64,000 nt of DNA from positions 1 through 64,000 of the forward strand of contig CATNEN010000038.1 in NCBI GenBank assembly GCA_950097015.1. The letters are read 5' to 3'. Shown piece after piece: positions 35,089 to 44,689 of this stretch; position 1 is the first letter of the stretch, and the number at the start of each line of letters is the position of its first letter. This DNA comes from Macrostomum hystrix (Eukaryota > Platyhelminthes > Macrostomidae). The position numbers were made by a program, and so were the translations under genes. The notes under the pieces are model-generated. The model did no database searches and was not told the DNA's origin. It worked only from the letters and a program-made list of their open reading frames with translations.

Positions 35089-35148
35089 ACTTTGGTGGCA
35101 GCGGAAAGGATCAGAGAAACAGCGAAATAACCCCATTGAGGAGTAACA

Positions 35149-36057
35149 ATGGATCAAGCTCAAGTACAAGATTTGATGGCTGTACTCGCGGAAGAGCTGA
35201 GAAATCGGTTGGAGATTGCTCCAACACGCCATGTGAAGATCCAAAAGTTCACACCTAATCAGGATATTCAGGTGTGGCTCACCGCATTTGATCAAAGATG
35301 CGAGACAGAAGGAATTGATGTGGACCATCGAAAGCAGGAATTGCTTGCCAACTTGGACTTGTCCACAGCATTTGCCTCTGTACAGAGAATGAACCTCCCA
35401 GAAAACCTTGACTACGAAGAATTCAAGGAGCGGATAGCAGAAAGATTCGGACGAACTGGAAGCCCAGCAGAATTCAGAGAAGAGTTTCGAGGAAGAATGC
35501 AAGGCAAGAATGAATCGGTAGAAGCCTATTCAGATAGTCTGATTGAACTGGCTGCCAGAGCCTTCCCAAACATGACAATGGAGCAACGAGAAGATGAACT
35601 GGTTGAGCAATACATCAAGGGAGCCAAGATATCCGCTGACATGAGGGAGAAACTAATCTTTGCTCAGCCTGCCAATCTACAGGAACTAAAGAGAATGCTT
35701 AGAAGGTTGGAAGCCGCCTGGAGCATGACACACAAAGGTGCCGGAGTAAGGATTACCAGAAATGGTGAAGAGGAAGAGGAGTCTCTAAGGGCAACAATTG
35801 TGAAGCAGAAGGAAGAAATTGAAAGACAGCAGAAACTCTTGCAGGAGCTCACCAGCAAAATGGCTGAGAAACAGTACGTACCAAGGAAGCCATATGTACC
35901 TAAGTTCCTGCAACAGCAGAATACGCAGTACAATGGGCCGCAATTCTTGAACCAGAACCGAACCTGCTTCAACTGCGGAAAACTCGGCCATATTGCCAGA
36001 TTCTGTCCTATGAGGATGGGCAACGGTCAGCAGAACTTCCAGAACCAGGGAAACTAA
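35149..36057 (+). CDS. retrotransposon Gag polyprotein
   Basis: 302 residues, 60 nt after the 5' LTR. The middle has a retrotransposon Gag capsid-like helical region (DIQVWLTAFDQRCE, EEFKERIAERFG, EAYSDSLIELAARAFP). A short coiled-coil (KQKEEIERQQKLLQEL) follows. A CCHC zinc knuckle lies at residues 273-286 with the exact spacing Cys-x2-Cys-x4-His-x4-Cys. Gag packages the element RNA into virus-like particles. The frame is intact. Its last two sense codons overlap the slippery heptamer GGGAAAC and are followed immediately by TAA, so Pol is probably made by -1 frameshifting. Confidence 0.93.
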   Translation: MDQAQVQDLMAVLAEELRNRLEIAPTRHVKIQKFTPNQDIQVWLTAFDQRCETEGIDVDHRKQELLANLDLSTAFASVQRMNLPENLDYEEFKERIAERFGRTGSPAEFREEFRGRMQGKNESVEAYSDSLIELAARAFPNMTMEQREDELVEQYIKGAKISADMREKLIFAQPANLQELKRMLRRLEAAWSMTHKGAGVRITRNGEEEEESLRATIVKQKEEIERQQKLLQELTSKMAEKQYVPRKPYVPKFLQQQNTQYNGPQFLNQNRTCFNCGKLGHIARFCPMRMGNGQQNFQNQGN

Positions 36058-36121
36058 AATACGAGGGACGTAAGTCGAGGCCCCGTTCCTCCGGAAAATC
36101 CTTTAACAAATTCCAGGCCTC
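36048..36121 (+). promoter_or_regulatory. -1 ribosomal frameshift signal (gag-pol)
   Basis: The heptamer GGGAAAC (36048-36054) is in the required register (G GGA AAC) and the gag stop TAA follows at once. After an 8-nt spacer, GAGGGACG (36063-36070) can pair with CGTTCCTC (36084-36091), including one G-U pair. The loop segment GAGGCC (36077-36082) can pair with GGCCTC (36116-36121), giving an H-type pseudoknot. The -1 frame is open from here into the protease. Confidence 0.78.
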
Positions 36122-38267
36122 AGAGTTTGTAAATAGTGCGTATAAAATTGATAACCAACGTTTTGCTTACAAGAAAAAGAATTATTATTTCAACAAGTTT
36201 AATCAGCCGCGAGAAATGAGACGGCACCATGCGTATGCACCCAGCACTGCAAAAATGCAAGCACATGCGAAAGCACCAGTTACACCATGTGAAACAAGTC
36301 AGAAAGCCGCTAGCAAAGAAATTAAAAGTGAGTCACCCATTGAGACGATCAGAATCCCAGAGCCGGTCAAGAAAGGTCAGGAAGCAATTGTGAATGGAAA
36401 GATACGAAAGCGAGATATTATGTTTTTGATAGACACAGGAGCCGGAAACAACTTCTTAAGTAGGAGTTCATGGAAGAGAGTGGTTTGTGACGACGAGATA
36501 GAACCATGCAATTGGAGAGTCACCACGTTTGACGGATCAGTTGTGTCACTTAGAGGTGAAGCAATGCTTAAAGTGAAGTTCGGAGAAATTGAGATTGAGA
36601 CAAGATTTCTTCTGTGTGACCACGACTGTGACGACATCCTTGGAATGGACTTTCTCACAGACTACTGTGATGGTATCAATTTCAGTAAAGGAGTCTTGGT
36701 ACTGAAAGATGGGATCTGCATTCCAATTCAGTTCACAAGACTACCTGTTCGAATTCGACGAGTCTATTGCCAGAATCAGATCACGATACCAGCGAATAGT
36801 GCTTTGAAAGTGCCAATCCGATTGGGAGAAAATGCTGAAGCTAATTACGGTACTCCCATGGTGATTGAGACTAATGACGGCTATATTGCAGCCAAAGGTT
36901 ATGATCTGGAGCTAGTACCAGCATTAGTAACCTTGAACGAAGGAGTTGGAGTCATAGAACTAGTCAATAAACAGAACAGAGAAGTCAAAGTGAAAGGAGC
37001 AGCTCTTATTGGCTATGCCAAGCCATTAACAGCGAAGAACTTGAATTATTTTGTTAATTCAATCAATTCGAGTCAAAATACCGGACAAGTCAATGCTGTA
37101 AAGAGAGAGGAAGCCTCAAAGGACATTGATGAATGGATCAAGGAGGTTAACATCGGAGAGATGAATTCGGAACAAAAGGAACAAGTTATACAATTGCTGA
37201 AAGAGAACAGAGCAGCGTTCTCTCAGACCGAGCAAGATATGGGTCTGACACATTTGGTGACGCATGAAATTGCTCTTAAAGATACTACGCCAGTCAGAAT
37301 ACCGACTCGCAGAATTCCGCCTCATTTGCAAAAACAGGTGGATGATTTGCTTGATGACATGCTGGCCAAAAACCTGATTAGGCCATGTTATAGCACCTAT
37401 TCGACACCCTTGGTCATAGTACCAAAGAAGGATGGTACAATAAGGATCGTGAGTGACTTTCGAGTACTGAATTCTCGTGTGGAGTACTATCCGTATCCGT
37501 TACCTAATATTCAGGAGACATTCTCTCACCTTACTGGAAGTCAGTATTTCAGCAGTTTAGACCTTAACTCTGGATACTGGCAAGTCCCAATTAAAGAAGA
37601 ACACAAACATATGACGGCATTCTCGACATTAACTAGGGGCCAGTTTGAGTACCAAGTAATGGCTCAAGGCTTGTCAAATGCACCTGGAACCTTCCAGAGG
37701 TTGATGAACCTTGTGTTGATCGGCATTCAACACAAGTTCGCGATGTCGTACATCGACGATATCGTTACTTACTCGAAGGAATTCGATGAACATCTGTGTC
37801 ACCTACGAGAAGTGTTCCGGAGATTATCCGAAGCTGGACTGAAATTGAGACCAAGAAAATGTAATCTGTTTCAAGAAGAACTGAAATATCTAGGCCACAT
37901 AGTAGGCCGAAATGGAATTCGAACAGATCCGGCCAAAATCGAAGCCATCCGATCATGGCCTACTCCGCAAGACGTCAAGGAATTAAGAAGTTTCTTGGGC
38001 CTATGCAACTACTATTGTAGATTCGTTAAGGACTATGCCGAAGCAGCGCATCCGCTGTTTCAGTTAAACAAAAAGGGTATAACGAACTTTAAGGAGAAAT
38101 GGAACTCGAAACATGACGAGGCGTTTGCACTTCTAAAACAGAAAATGATGTCCACCGATGTGTTGGCTTATCCCGAATTCTCAGAATATGAAAATGTCAA
38201 AATGGTGTTAGACACTGATTTAAATCACTTTCTAAAGAAAGCCGACGAGGACACAAGTACGTGCTAA
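36048..38267 (+). CDS. retrotransposon Pol: protease and reverse transcriptase, truncated
   Basis: The -1 frame is open from the gag stop; the first ATG in frame is at 36216. An aspartic protease follows, with LIDTGAGNNF (DTG codons at 36432-36440). The reverse transcriptase has VPKKDGTIRIVSDFR, FSSLDLNSGYWQ, QGLSNAPGTFQ and the catalytic YIDD at 37749-37760. The thumb and connection region continues to MVLDTD, the start of RNase H, where homology stops. The frame then runs through about 14 unrelated residues to a stop at 38265-38267. Most of RNase H and the integrase zinc-binding domain are missing by deletion. The remaining domains look intact, so partial protein could be made, but not a complete replication enzyme. 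Confidence 0.9.
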   Translation, partial: GKLKYEGRKSRPRSSGKSFNKFQASEFVNSAYKIDNQRFAYKKKNYYFNKFNQPREMRRHHAYAPSTAKMQAHAKAPVTPCETSQKAASKEIKSESPIETIRIPEPVKKGQEAIVNGKIRKRDIMFLIDTGAGNNFLSRSSWKRVVCDDEIEPCNWRVTTFDGSVVSLRGEAMLKVKFGEIEIETRFLLCDHDCDDILGMDFLTDYCDGINFSKGVLVLKDGICIPIQFTRLPVRIRRVYCQNQITIPANSALKVPIRLGENAEANYGTPMVIETNDGYIAAKGYDLELVPALVTLNEGVGVIELVNKQNREVKVKGAALIGYAKPLTAKNLNYFVNSINSSQNTGQVNAVKREEASKDIDEWIKEVNIGEMNSEQKEQVIQLLKENRAAFSQTEQDMGLTHLVTHEIALKDTTPVRIPTRRIPPHLQKQVDDLLDDMLAKNLIRPCYSTYSTPLVIVPKKDGTIRIVSDFRVLNSRVEYYPYPLPNIQETFSHLTGSQYFSSLDLNSGYWQVPIKEEHKHMTAFSTLTRGQFEYQVMAQGLSNAPGTFQRLMNLVLIGIQHKFAMSYIDDIVTYSKEFDEHLCHLREVFRRLSEAGLKLRPRKCNLFQEELKYLGHIVGRNGIRTDPAKIEAIRSWPTPQDVKELRSFLGLCNYYCRFVKDYAEAAHPLFQLNKKGITNFKEKWNSKHDEAFALLKQKMMSTDVLAYPEFSEYENVKMVLDTDLNHFLKKADEDTSTC

Positions 38268-39646
38268 CAGTCATCGACAGCACTACTAAGTTCCCGTTTG
38301 CATTTCCAATCAGAAATCAAAAGTCGGACACAGTCATAAAACTCCTACAAGAAAGAATTTTTAGCGAGTATGGTCAGTGCCATTGGATCCACACTGACAA
38401 CGGGAAATCTTTTGTGAGCCGTCAGTTCCAGGCGTTTTGTACATTGTATGGTATCAAGCATACCTGCACGACGCCATATCATGCGCAAAGCAACGGCCTT
38501 GTAGAAAGATTTAACCGTCAGATAAAGTCCATCATCACCTGTCTAGTTGAGAAAGACCACTCCGACTGGGACCTGTTGATCCCAGCAGCTTTAGTGGCTG
38601 TTCGAACGAGTGTAAATCAGACAACAGGATTCACTCCACATTATCTATTGTTCGGACGTGAGGCGGAGTTGCCAATAGACAGTGTTGTCAAAAGGCCCAG
38701 ATTGTACTACGACTATCCTAGCTATGTAGCTGATCATGCTAAAAGAATTGAGGAGATGCAGAAGGTGGTTCAGAAGAAATTAGAAAAGGTGCGAGACCAT
38801 CGGGAGCAGGCTGCTGAGACAGTGATCACCAAGGCCGTGCCAATCGGCGGTCTCGTATTGATAAACAATCCACAGTTGCATGGTGACGAGAGTCATAAAT
38901 TTCACTGAAAGAAGAGAGCCTCTTACAGAGTGTTAGCTAAGCTTTCGGATACAGTTTTCCGAGTTCAAAAAGAGGAGGATGGAAAACTAATCGGTGCCAT
39001 GATGCTGGTACACCGGAATAATCTGACTCCTGTACCGAACTCGGTCAAAGCCACGGATATGACCATAAGTTCTGACGTAGAGAAGAGAGAACAAACAGAT
39101 AAGGGAAGGCAGGAGACTGCTCAGAAGACCAAAAAGAGAAGGGAAGCGCAACCTAGGATGGTGAAAAGGCCAATCCAGGAAATCGAGCAAGAAGAAAGCT
39201 CTGACTCAGAGGAGGAAAGAATCCAATGGAGAGCCCGCAAAGGGACAGACATAAGTGGAAGTGAGGTTGAGGAAACTGATGGAGGCCCAGACACGGAATC
39301 TGGAAGTTCGGCAGAAGAACTTATCGAAGATTCTGAAACGGAAACGGAGGAAGAGTTAGAAGAGTTGGAAGAAGATAACAAAGAAGAACCTGAAGCTGAA
39401 CCACCAGACCATGATGTTGTGGAGGAACCAGCCTGTGAGGAGGAGGCTGAGGACCGAGCGGATGCAGCCAGTGGAATGGCAGCACCACTTCAGTGGCGAG
39501 AGGTGCGGTACAACCTGCGGCCAAGAAAGCCTACAGTCATCAATGAGCCAGCAGGTCCGACACCTGTCGCGAATCGCAGGGAGGCACCGCGTAAGCCTAA
39601 CAAGTATGGCTTTGTGCCAAGGAAGCGGTACTCCCACTACCAATGA
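38261..39646 (+). pseudogene. retrotransposon integrase remnant, interrupted
   Basis: This frame differs from that of the reverse transcriptase. It begins inside the integrase core (VIDSTTKFPF) and has HTDNGKSF and GLVERFN with the D-x35-E spacing intact; the first catalytic Asp is in VIDS. An in-frame TGA at 38906-38908 interrupts the region after the core. The same frame stays open from there to 39646, through a module containing VFRVQKEEDGKLIGAMMLVH, a long acidic Glu/Asp/Ser-rich stretch and a basic end with YNLRPRKP, seen at the end of many invertebrate Ty3/gypsy Pol proteins. The N-terminal His/Cys zinc-binding part is deleted. No full integrase can be produced from this copy. Confidence 0.9.
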
Positions 39647-39832
39647 CGGCAGCAGCAGCAGCGGCGGCAGTGACAGCGGCGGCAGCAGCATCGGCGAAGA
39701 AGCAGAGGCGACGGGACTGAGGACGGTGACCTGATGCTACATAAAGTAAAATTGACTCATGCGGCTTAAATAACATTATTACTAAAAATATCACTCATGC
39801 TTTATTCAATTTTTATTTTAGGGAAGGCAAGT

Positions 39833-40216
39833 TGTAGTAGGGATGCTTTTATTATTTCTTTAAAGTCAAATTCGTGCCTATGCTTTTTGTTTGAATGCGC
39901 TAAATATTTTTTATATGTAAAATATTTTAAATATTTTGTCAAATTCGTTTACTTTAACAAACATTTTCTTTTGTGTATATAAACGAGTGTAATTCAGTTG
40001 AGACGAATCAACGTGCCAGTGTGGCGAAAAGCAAATAAGCTATTACTGAAGAAGAAAAGTGTTGAGTTGGTTATTTGAGGCTGTGACCCTCTGATCCACA
40101 GAAAACGCCCAGCAAAGACTGGAGAATAGTAAGCCAGTGCCTTAAAAGGTTAAACCACTCGTGCCGAGTGATACGCTACCATTAGAGAGAAAAGTGGAGA
40201 GACAAGCCCTGTTACA
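39833..40216 (+). repeat. 3' LTR
   Basis: 384 bp, matching the 5' LTR with no difference that I could see. It is preceded by the purine-rich AGGGAAGGCAAG and followed by the target duplicate CAAG. Confidence 0.95.
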
Positions 40217-40383
40217 CAAGTGTGGTAGCCCATCTTAGTAATTGAACATGTATGGTAGCCTGTCTTGATAATTAAACATTTATTGCTAAGCGCAAATCTG
40301 TCTCAGTTTTTAAACACATGGGTTAGCCCATTTAAGTGTTTAAATATAAGAGGAGTCTATCTTGGTCCTTCTTGGTAATTAAA

Positions 40384-41751
40384 CAGTCTGATTTTTCAAT
40401 GTTGAAACTCTTAATATTATTTAATAATAAACTTATGATATTATATTTCTTAGTATTTCTTTAGAATTTCACTTAGTTAAACATATTTTTAGTATTTTCT
40501 ATCTCTGTATATTTAACCTCACTTTGCATAGAAAAAATTGCAACACTTTAACAAAAACATTTATCTTCTAGGCCCTATTTGAAAACTTGCTTTTATTCTC
40601 ACTTTGAACTTCTTTCTTGTTATTGAATTTGCCATACTTGTATATGAATGAAACAAAATTATTTTGGCATCAGGCAATAAAAAGCAATGGCAAAAAGCAA
40701 ATACCATTGGCCATCGTAGAAAACCTTATTCTTAAGCTATAATTATTATTAATAAACATGCCTTCTATGCTTAACTAACATAGCTTACTTAACACACAAC
40801 ATATATTTCCTATTAAAAAGAATTCCATTTACCTATATAGGCCTACATACATATCAGTTCAGACTTTATTTAAATAGACTGGGCATAGGCATAGGCCTAG
40901 CTATTCAGATTGTATGGTAGCTAGCTATAGAGTATAAAAAATTCATCATTATTTTGAATTATGAATAATTAATGATTAATCATAAAGCAAAACTTTAATT
41001 TCAATTTTTCTTTTCGTATTAAATAGACTTATTAGACTTATTATAGAAATTCCAAAAATCAGAACCATAGAAGAATTCCCAATGCACATTCTTCGTTCGA
41101 TTAAAGCTATCTGTATGGCAGTACTTGATTGGAATCTGGTCGTGAAATGAGTTAGGCGTAGTTACTGTTTTGTTTCGTTGTTTCGTCGACGGACATTTTG
41201 CTTGCTTTACTTCGTGTTGATTTCTTTGAAAATCTGCCATTAAACAAATAACAAATTGCTGCAATAACATCAAGAGTCAAATTTTTCTGCTTTACAAATT
41301 TTGTTTTCTTGATATTTCTCTTGATATTATTTTTAATTCCAACATTAGAATTTGCTTTTTCTTTTAAGTCATCGAACCACTGCCCTAGTTGACGTTTGGG
41401 ACTAGTTGCTTAGTTGACATTGACAATTGAACTGAATTTATGTCAAGGTGGCATGCAGCTTCTAATTGGGCGCAGCTGCCTACAAAAATCTGTACTTCTC
41501 TAGCCCTTCATGATTATGATATTGAGGTATGAACATAAAGTTAATCTCAACTCAACTCTAAGAAGTTGCAACTTGCAACTTTTGCAAGATTAGCTAACAG
41601 CTGAGCTGAGGTAGCTACTGGCTACTGGCACTGCCAACTTAGCCTTATGGGCTTAGTGGCCTCTTTTGGAACTTAACTTTTTCCCTTACCATTTGCTGGT
41701 AATTTGAGGACTATGCTTTATTACCAATTACCATCAATTGAGTATGGCAGA
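40384..41751. other. AT-rich spacer
   Basis: No supported gene on either strand. The reverse-strand open frame at 41019-41273 shows no domain. Confidence 0.4.
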
Positions 41752-42544
41752 GCTTATTCCCACAGTCCCGTGCCAATAATTTCAATTTTATCCACTCGGA
41801 TCCGTGCCGATAATTTTCTGCTTATCCACATGGCAGCTCAGCTTGTATGAATAGGTCTACAACTCTTTATATATGCCGTGCCGTTAATTTCACTTTTATC
41901 CACACAGAGCCGTGCCAATAATTTTCTGCTTATCCACATGGCAGCTTGTATGAAGACCACATGGCAGGTCTAAAACTCTTTATATAAATATGCTGTGTCA
42001 TTAATTTCAATTTTATCCATACAGTTCTGTTCTTTGAAATGAGGCCCTTTCAGGTTTGAACGTTTTGTTGAACACTGAAGCCAATAGATTGACAAAGTTG
42101 CCAGTGTGTTACAACAGTGTTCTACATTTTGACCTACACATTCTTTAACAGACATTAATGCCATCCTTTTTAATTACTTAAAAAAAACTTACTAAATCTT
42201 TTGTCATTGTTACGTGTTTTCATTTGAATTGTATTGACTTGAAAAGTAAAGTCTATCAAAGAAAATCATACAAGTCAACCAGCAGAATACTAGGCCTAGT
42301 CAGCACCAAACTTGTCACACATATTATACATCATTGTTATTCTTTTACACTATGCATTGATAGTGTACAATATACACTATACTCTGAAGCAAAAGCCTTA
42401 TGCTCAGAGAAGAATAGGTAGGGACTTGAAAGTAGACCTAGGGGGCCTATTCATACAAGCTGCCATGTGGATAAGCAGAAAATTATCGGCACGGATCCGA
42501 GTGGATAAAATTGAAATTATTGGCATGGGACTGTGGGAATAAGC
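41752..42544. mobile_element. 793-bp inverted-repeat element
   Basis: The left end reads GCTTATTCCCACAGTCCCGT and continues for about 100 bp through CACTCGGATCCGTGCCGATA to TTGTATGAATAGG. The right end, about 42445-42544, is its reverse complement almost base for base. The left half also carries two further diverged copies of the same motif (TTTTATCCACACAGAGCCGT near 41893 and ATTTTATCCATACAG near 42011). No transposase frame and no clear target duplication were seen; it looks like a non-autonomous TIR or foldback element. Confidence 0.85.
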
Positions 42545-43340
42545 ACTTCCATTGAGTATATATATAATAATATAAAATATTCATGTGATCTCATGGTGAG
42601 GCCTACTAAACCCAAGCCCTTTGCAAGTCAAGATCAGTAGGCCCTAAAAGTGATAATAATAACAGTCTGAAAAAGTGGATAATCTTGGAAATTACAGAAA
42701 GCTACATGCATTTCTAGCATGCTCATATAGTGGGCCTGAAATAGCAGATTAAAAAAAGTGAAGAAACAGAAAGTGATGCCCTTTAAATTGTTTTTTACTA
42801 AATCAAATCAAAAACAATTTGTTACCAATGACAATACCAACACCAGCATTTTTGGTAAGACACCCAACACTGCCACTGCAACATATATTCTAGCAAGTAT
42901 TTTAGTAGCTTAAGACAAATGCAAGTAAATTTAAGTCTGTAATAAGTCAGCAGAGTAGCAAAACATGTACATGTATTTTCCAGATGATGAGATATTACAT
43001 ATTTATCATTGCATATTTAGCATGCATAGGGAGATTGCATAGTGCAGCAGAGTAAAAAAATCAAACCAACATACCTAATAAGCTGACAAAGTGACATTGT
43101 GACAGGGGTGCACCAACCCACCAACTAGACAAGCCTAGCCTTGAATTCATAAACTGCATACTAATCTGGTTACCACAGTATGCTAAAAGCCTTTTTAATG
43201 AGACTAACATAATAAAGTATGATTTGTATAATAGTAGAATAGTATTTTTTATTGCTTATTAATAATGTCAATTTAGTAAGTAAAAGTAAAAAAATGTAAT
43301 TTGTCAGTAAACAAAGTCTACTTCTTAATTATAAAATCAA
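42545..43340. other. AT-rich spacer
   Basis: Nothing recognised on either strand between the inverted-repeat element and the Helitron. Confidence 0.4.
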
Positions 43341-43577
43341 CTAGCTTTTTTTGCCCGTTGTTTTTGGGGCAGAAATTTAAAGCAAAGCAGTAAGCAATTC
43401 ACGTCTCTGTATTAACTTTATAGTGAAGGTCACCATTTATTTATTTACTGCATTAATGAAAAGTGAAGAGTTTGTTTAAGGGCGTTTTAAGTAAAAAATA
43501 AGTGAAAAGTTTGTCCAAACAGCCCCCTCTTGATTACTTCTTTAGAAACATGTCTCTTAGCCACTCCTCTATACAGT

Positions 43578-43832
43578 CAGTGGCAGATCCAGGAATTTTG
43601 TTTTGGGGCGGTCTGTCAGGGGAGCGCCATGAGAATCACAGAGGGGGTGCCAGCAGCCGAAAAAGGGCGCCAGGAGCCAAGAAAGGGCGCCAGCGGCTGA
43701 AAAAGGGGCGCCAGCGGCCGAAAAGGGGCGCCAGTGCTGCGACTGGCGCCCCTGGTGGGGGCATCTTATTCCCATGATTAAAATTTTGGGGGGGGCGACT
43801 GCCCCCCGCCCCCCCCCCTAAATCTGCCTCTG
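43578..43832. mobile_element. hAT-type MITE nested in the Helitron
   Basis: 255 bp flanked by a perfect 8-bp duplication TATACAGT (43570-43577 and 43833-43840). Terminal repeats are CAGTGGCAGATCCAGG at the left and, reversed, CAGAGGCAGATTTAGG at the right. The interior contains a short tandem repeat of GGGCGCCAG units and long G and C runs, so it can fold strongly. 8-bp target duplications and CAG ends point to the hAT superfamily. It has no coding capacity. Confidence 0.9.
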
Positions 43833-43984
43833 TATACAGTATGCATGTACACGCGTATACATAAGGAAAATAGCCATGGCATAACAATAACAATGTCAAA
43901 GAAACAAAATTAAACTGTTTCAGAGTTCAGAGTTAGACAGGTCAAGGTCAATTCGTGACTACTTTTCTATTAATTGCTTGCTAG

Positions 43985-44689
43985 TCACCTCAAGGCCTGG
44001 GGATACACCACATTCTTCGTTCTTCCCCTTGGTGCGAAAATGAATAGGCCAGCTGGAGTTCCAACACGGGAGCAGGCGACATAAAGCTGCCCATGCGAGA
44101 AGCAAGGAGTCTCCAGGTTGATGCCAGCCACCTTCAGCGACTGTCCCTGAGCCTTGTTAATAGTCATCGCAAAGCACACTCTCACAGGGAACTGCAGTCG
44201 CTTGAACTGAAATGGCAGGTCCGTGGGGATAATTGGAATCCGGGGAACGAACACAGACTCTCCTCTGCCAGATCCAGTCATTATCGTGGCCTCAATCACG
44301 TGTGGGAAGAGCCGCCTGACTATCAGTCTGGTGCCGTTACACAGCCTTGGCGCATTCAGGTTGCGGAGGAGCATAATTGGTGCCCCAACTTTCAGCTGCA
44401 AGTTGTGCGATGGAGTTCCAGGAGGATCTAGAGAGTTCAGAAACTCAACAGGATACTCCACAGCGGTGTCATCATTCAACGTTGTATCAATTGACTTGTA
44501 GGTGAAAACTGCACCTGGCAACTCCTGAAGTAGTTGTTGGTAGTTAATTTCGTTGGCGGCATCATTTCTAGGACACAGAATTGCCCTCTCTGACAGCCAG
44601 TCAACGCCAGCCTTTCTCTTTCTTCTATCCCAGGCTGGCTGGAGAGAAATATCGACCGGAGAGCCCTGCGCACTGGGACGCCACCGCAC
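43985..44689 (-). pseudogene. Helitron helicase (PIF1-like), C-terminal fragment
   Basis: About 220 residues match the end of Helitron helicases: LSERAILCPRNDAANEIN, LNSLDPPGTPSHNLQLKVGA, IMLLRNLNAPRLCNGTRL, FAMTINKAQGQSLK and LYVACSRVGTPAGLF. The Rep endonuclease and the helicase Walker A and B motifs are missing. The first roughly 20 residues do not resemble helicase and mark the deletion junction near 44640. In autonomous Helitrons this protein unwinds DNA during rolling-circle transposition; this copy cannot act alone. Confidence 0.9.

Larger units (their letters stand above)
34705..40216 (+). mobile_element. Ty3/gypsy LTR retrotransposon, internally deleted
   Basis: 5,512 bp, flanked by a 4-bp duplication CAAG (34701-34704 and 40217-40220). 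The 384-bp LTRs (34705-35088 and 39833-40216) start TGTAGTAGGG and end CCTGTTACA; I saw no difference between them. A TATATAAA lies at 34848-34855. A primer-binding-site candidate (TGGTGGCAGCGG) starts at 35093, and a purine-rich tract precedes the 3' LTR at about 39820-39832. Gene order gag, protease, reverse transcriptase, (RNase H), integrase is that of Ty3/gypsy. The RNase H region is mostly deleted, the frame shifts at the junction near 38240, and a stop lies at 38906-38908. Transcriptionally it may still be active, but it cannot encode a full polyprotein. It is inserted in the right arm of the inverted-repeat element. Confidence 0.95.
33188..40383. mobile_element. inverted-repeat (TIR or foldback) element split by a retrotransposon
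   Basis: The left arm (33188 to about 33435) begins TTTAATTACCAAGACGG and contains CATGGGCTAACCC, AACACTGAGACAGATT and TTCAATTACCAAGATAGGCT. The right arm carries the reverse complements at about 34560-34704 and 40217-40383, ending CTTGGTAATTAAA. The arms include internal subrepeats of AATTACCAAGA followed by GGCTAC. Without the retrotransposon the element is about 1.7 kb. The interior (33440-34560) contains a GC-richer stretch at 34026-34460 with no recognisable transposase. No clear target-site duplication was identified. Confidence 0.65.

Noticed and set aside
43502-43777. 91-codon frame with RLKKGRQR repeats
   Set aside because: It crosses the hAT MITE boundary and translates its internal tandem repeat.
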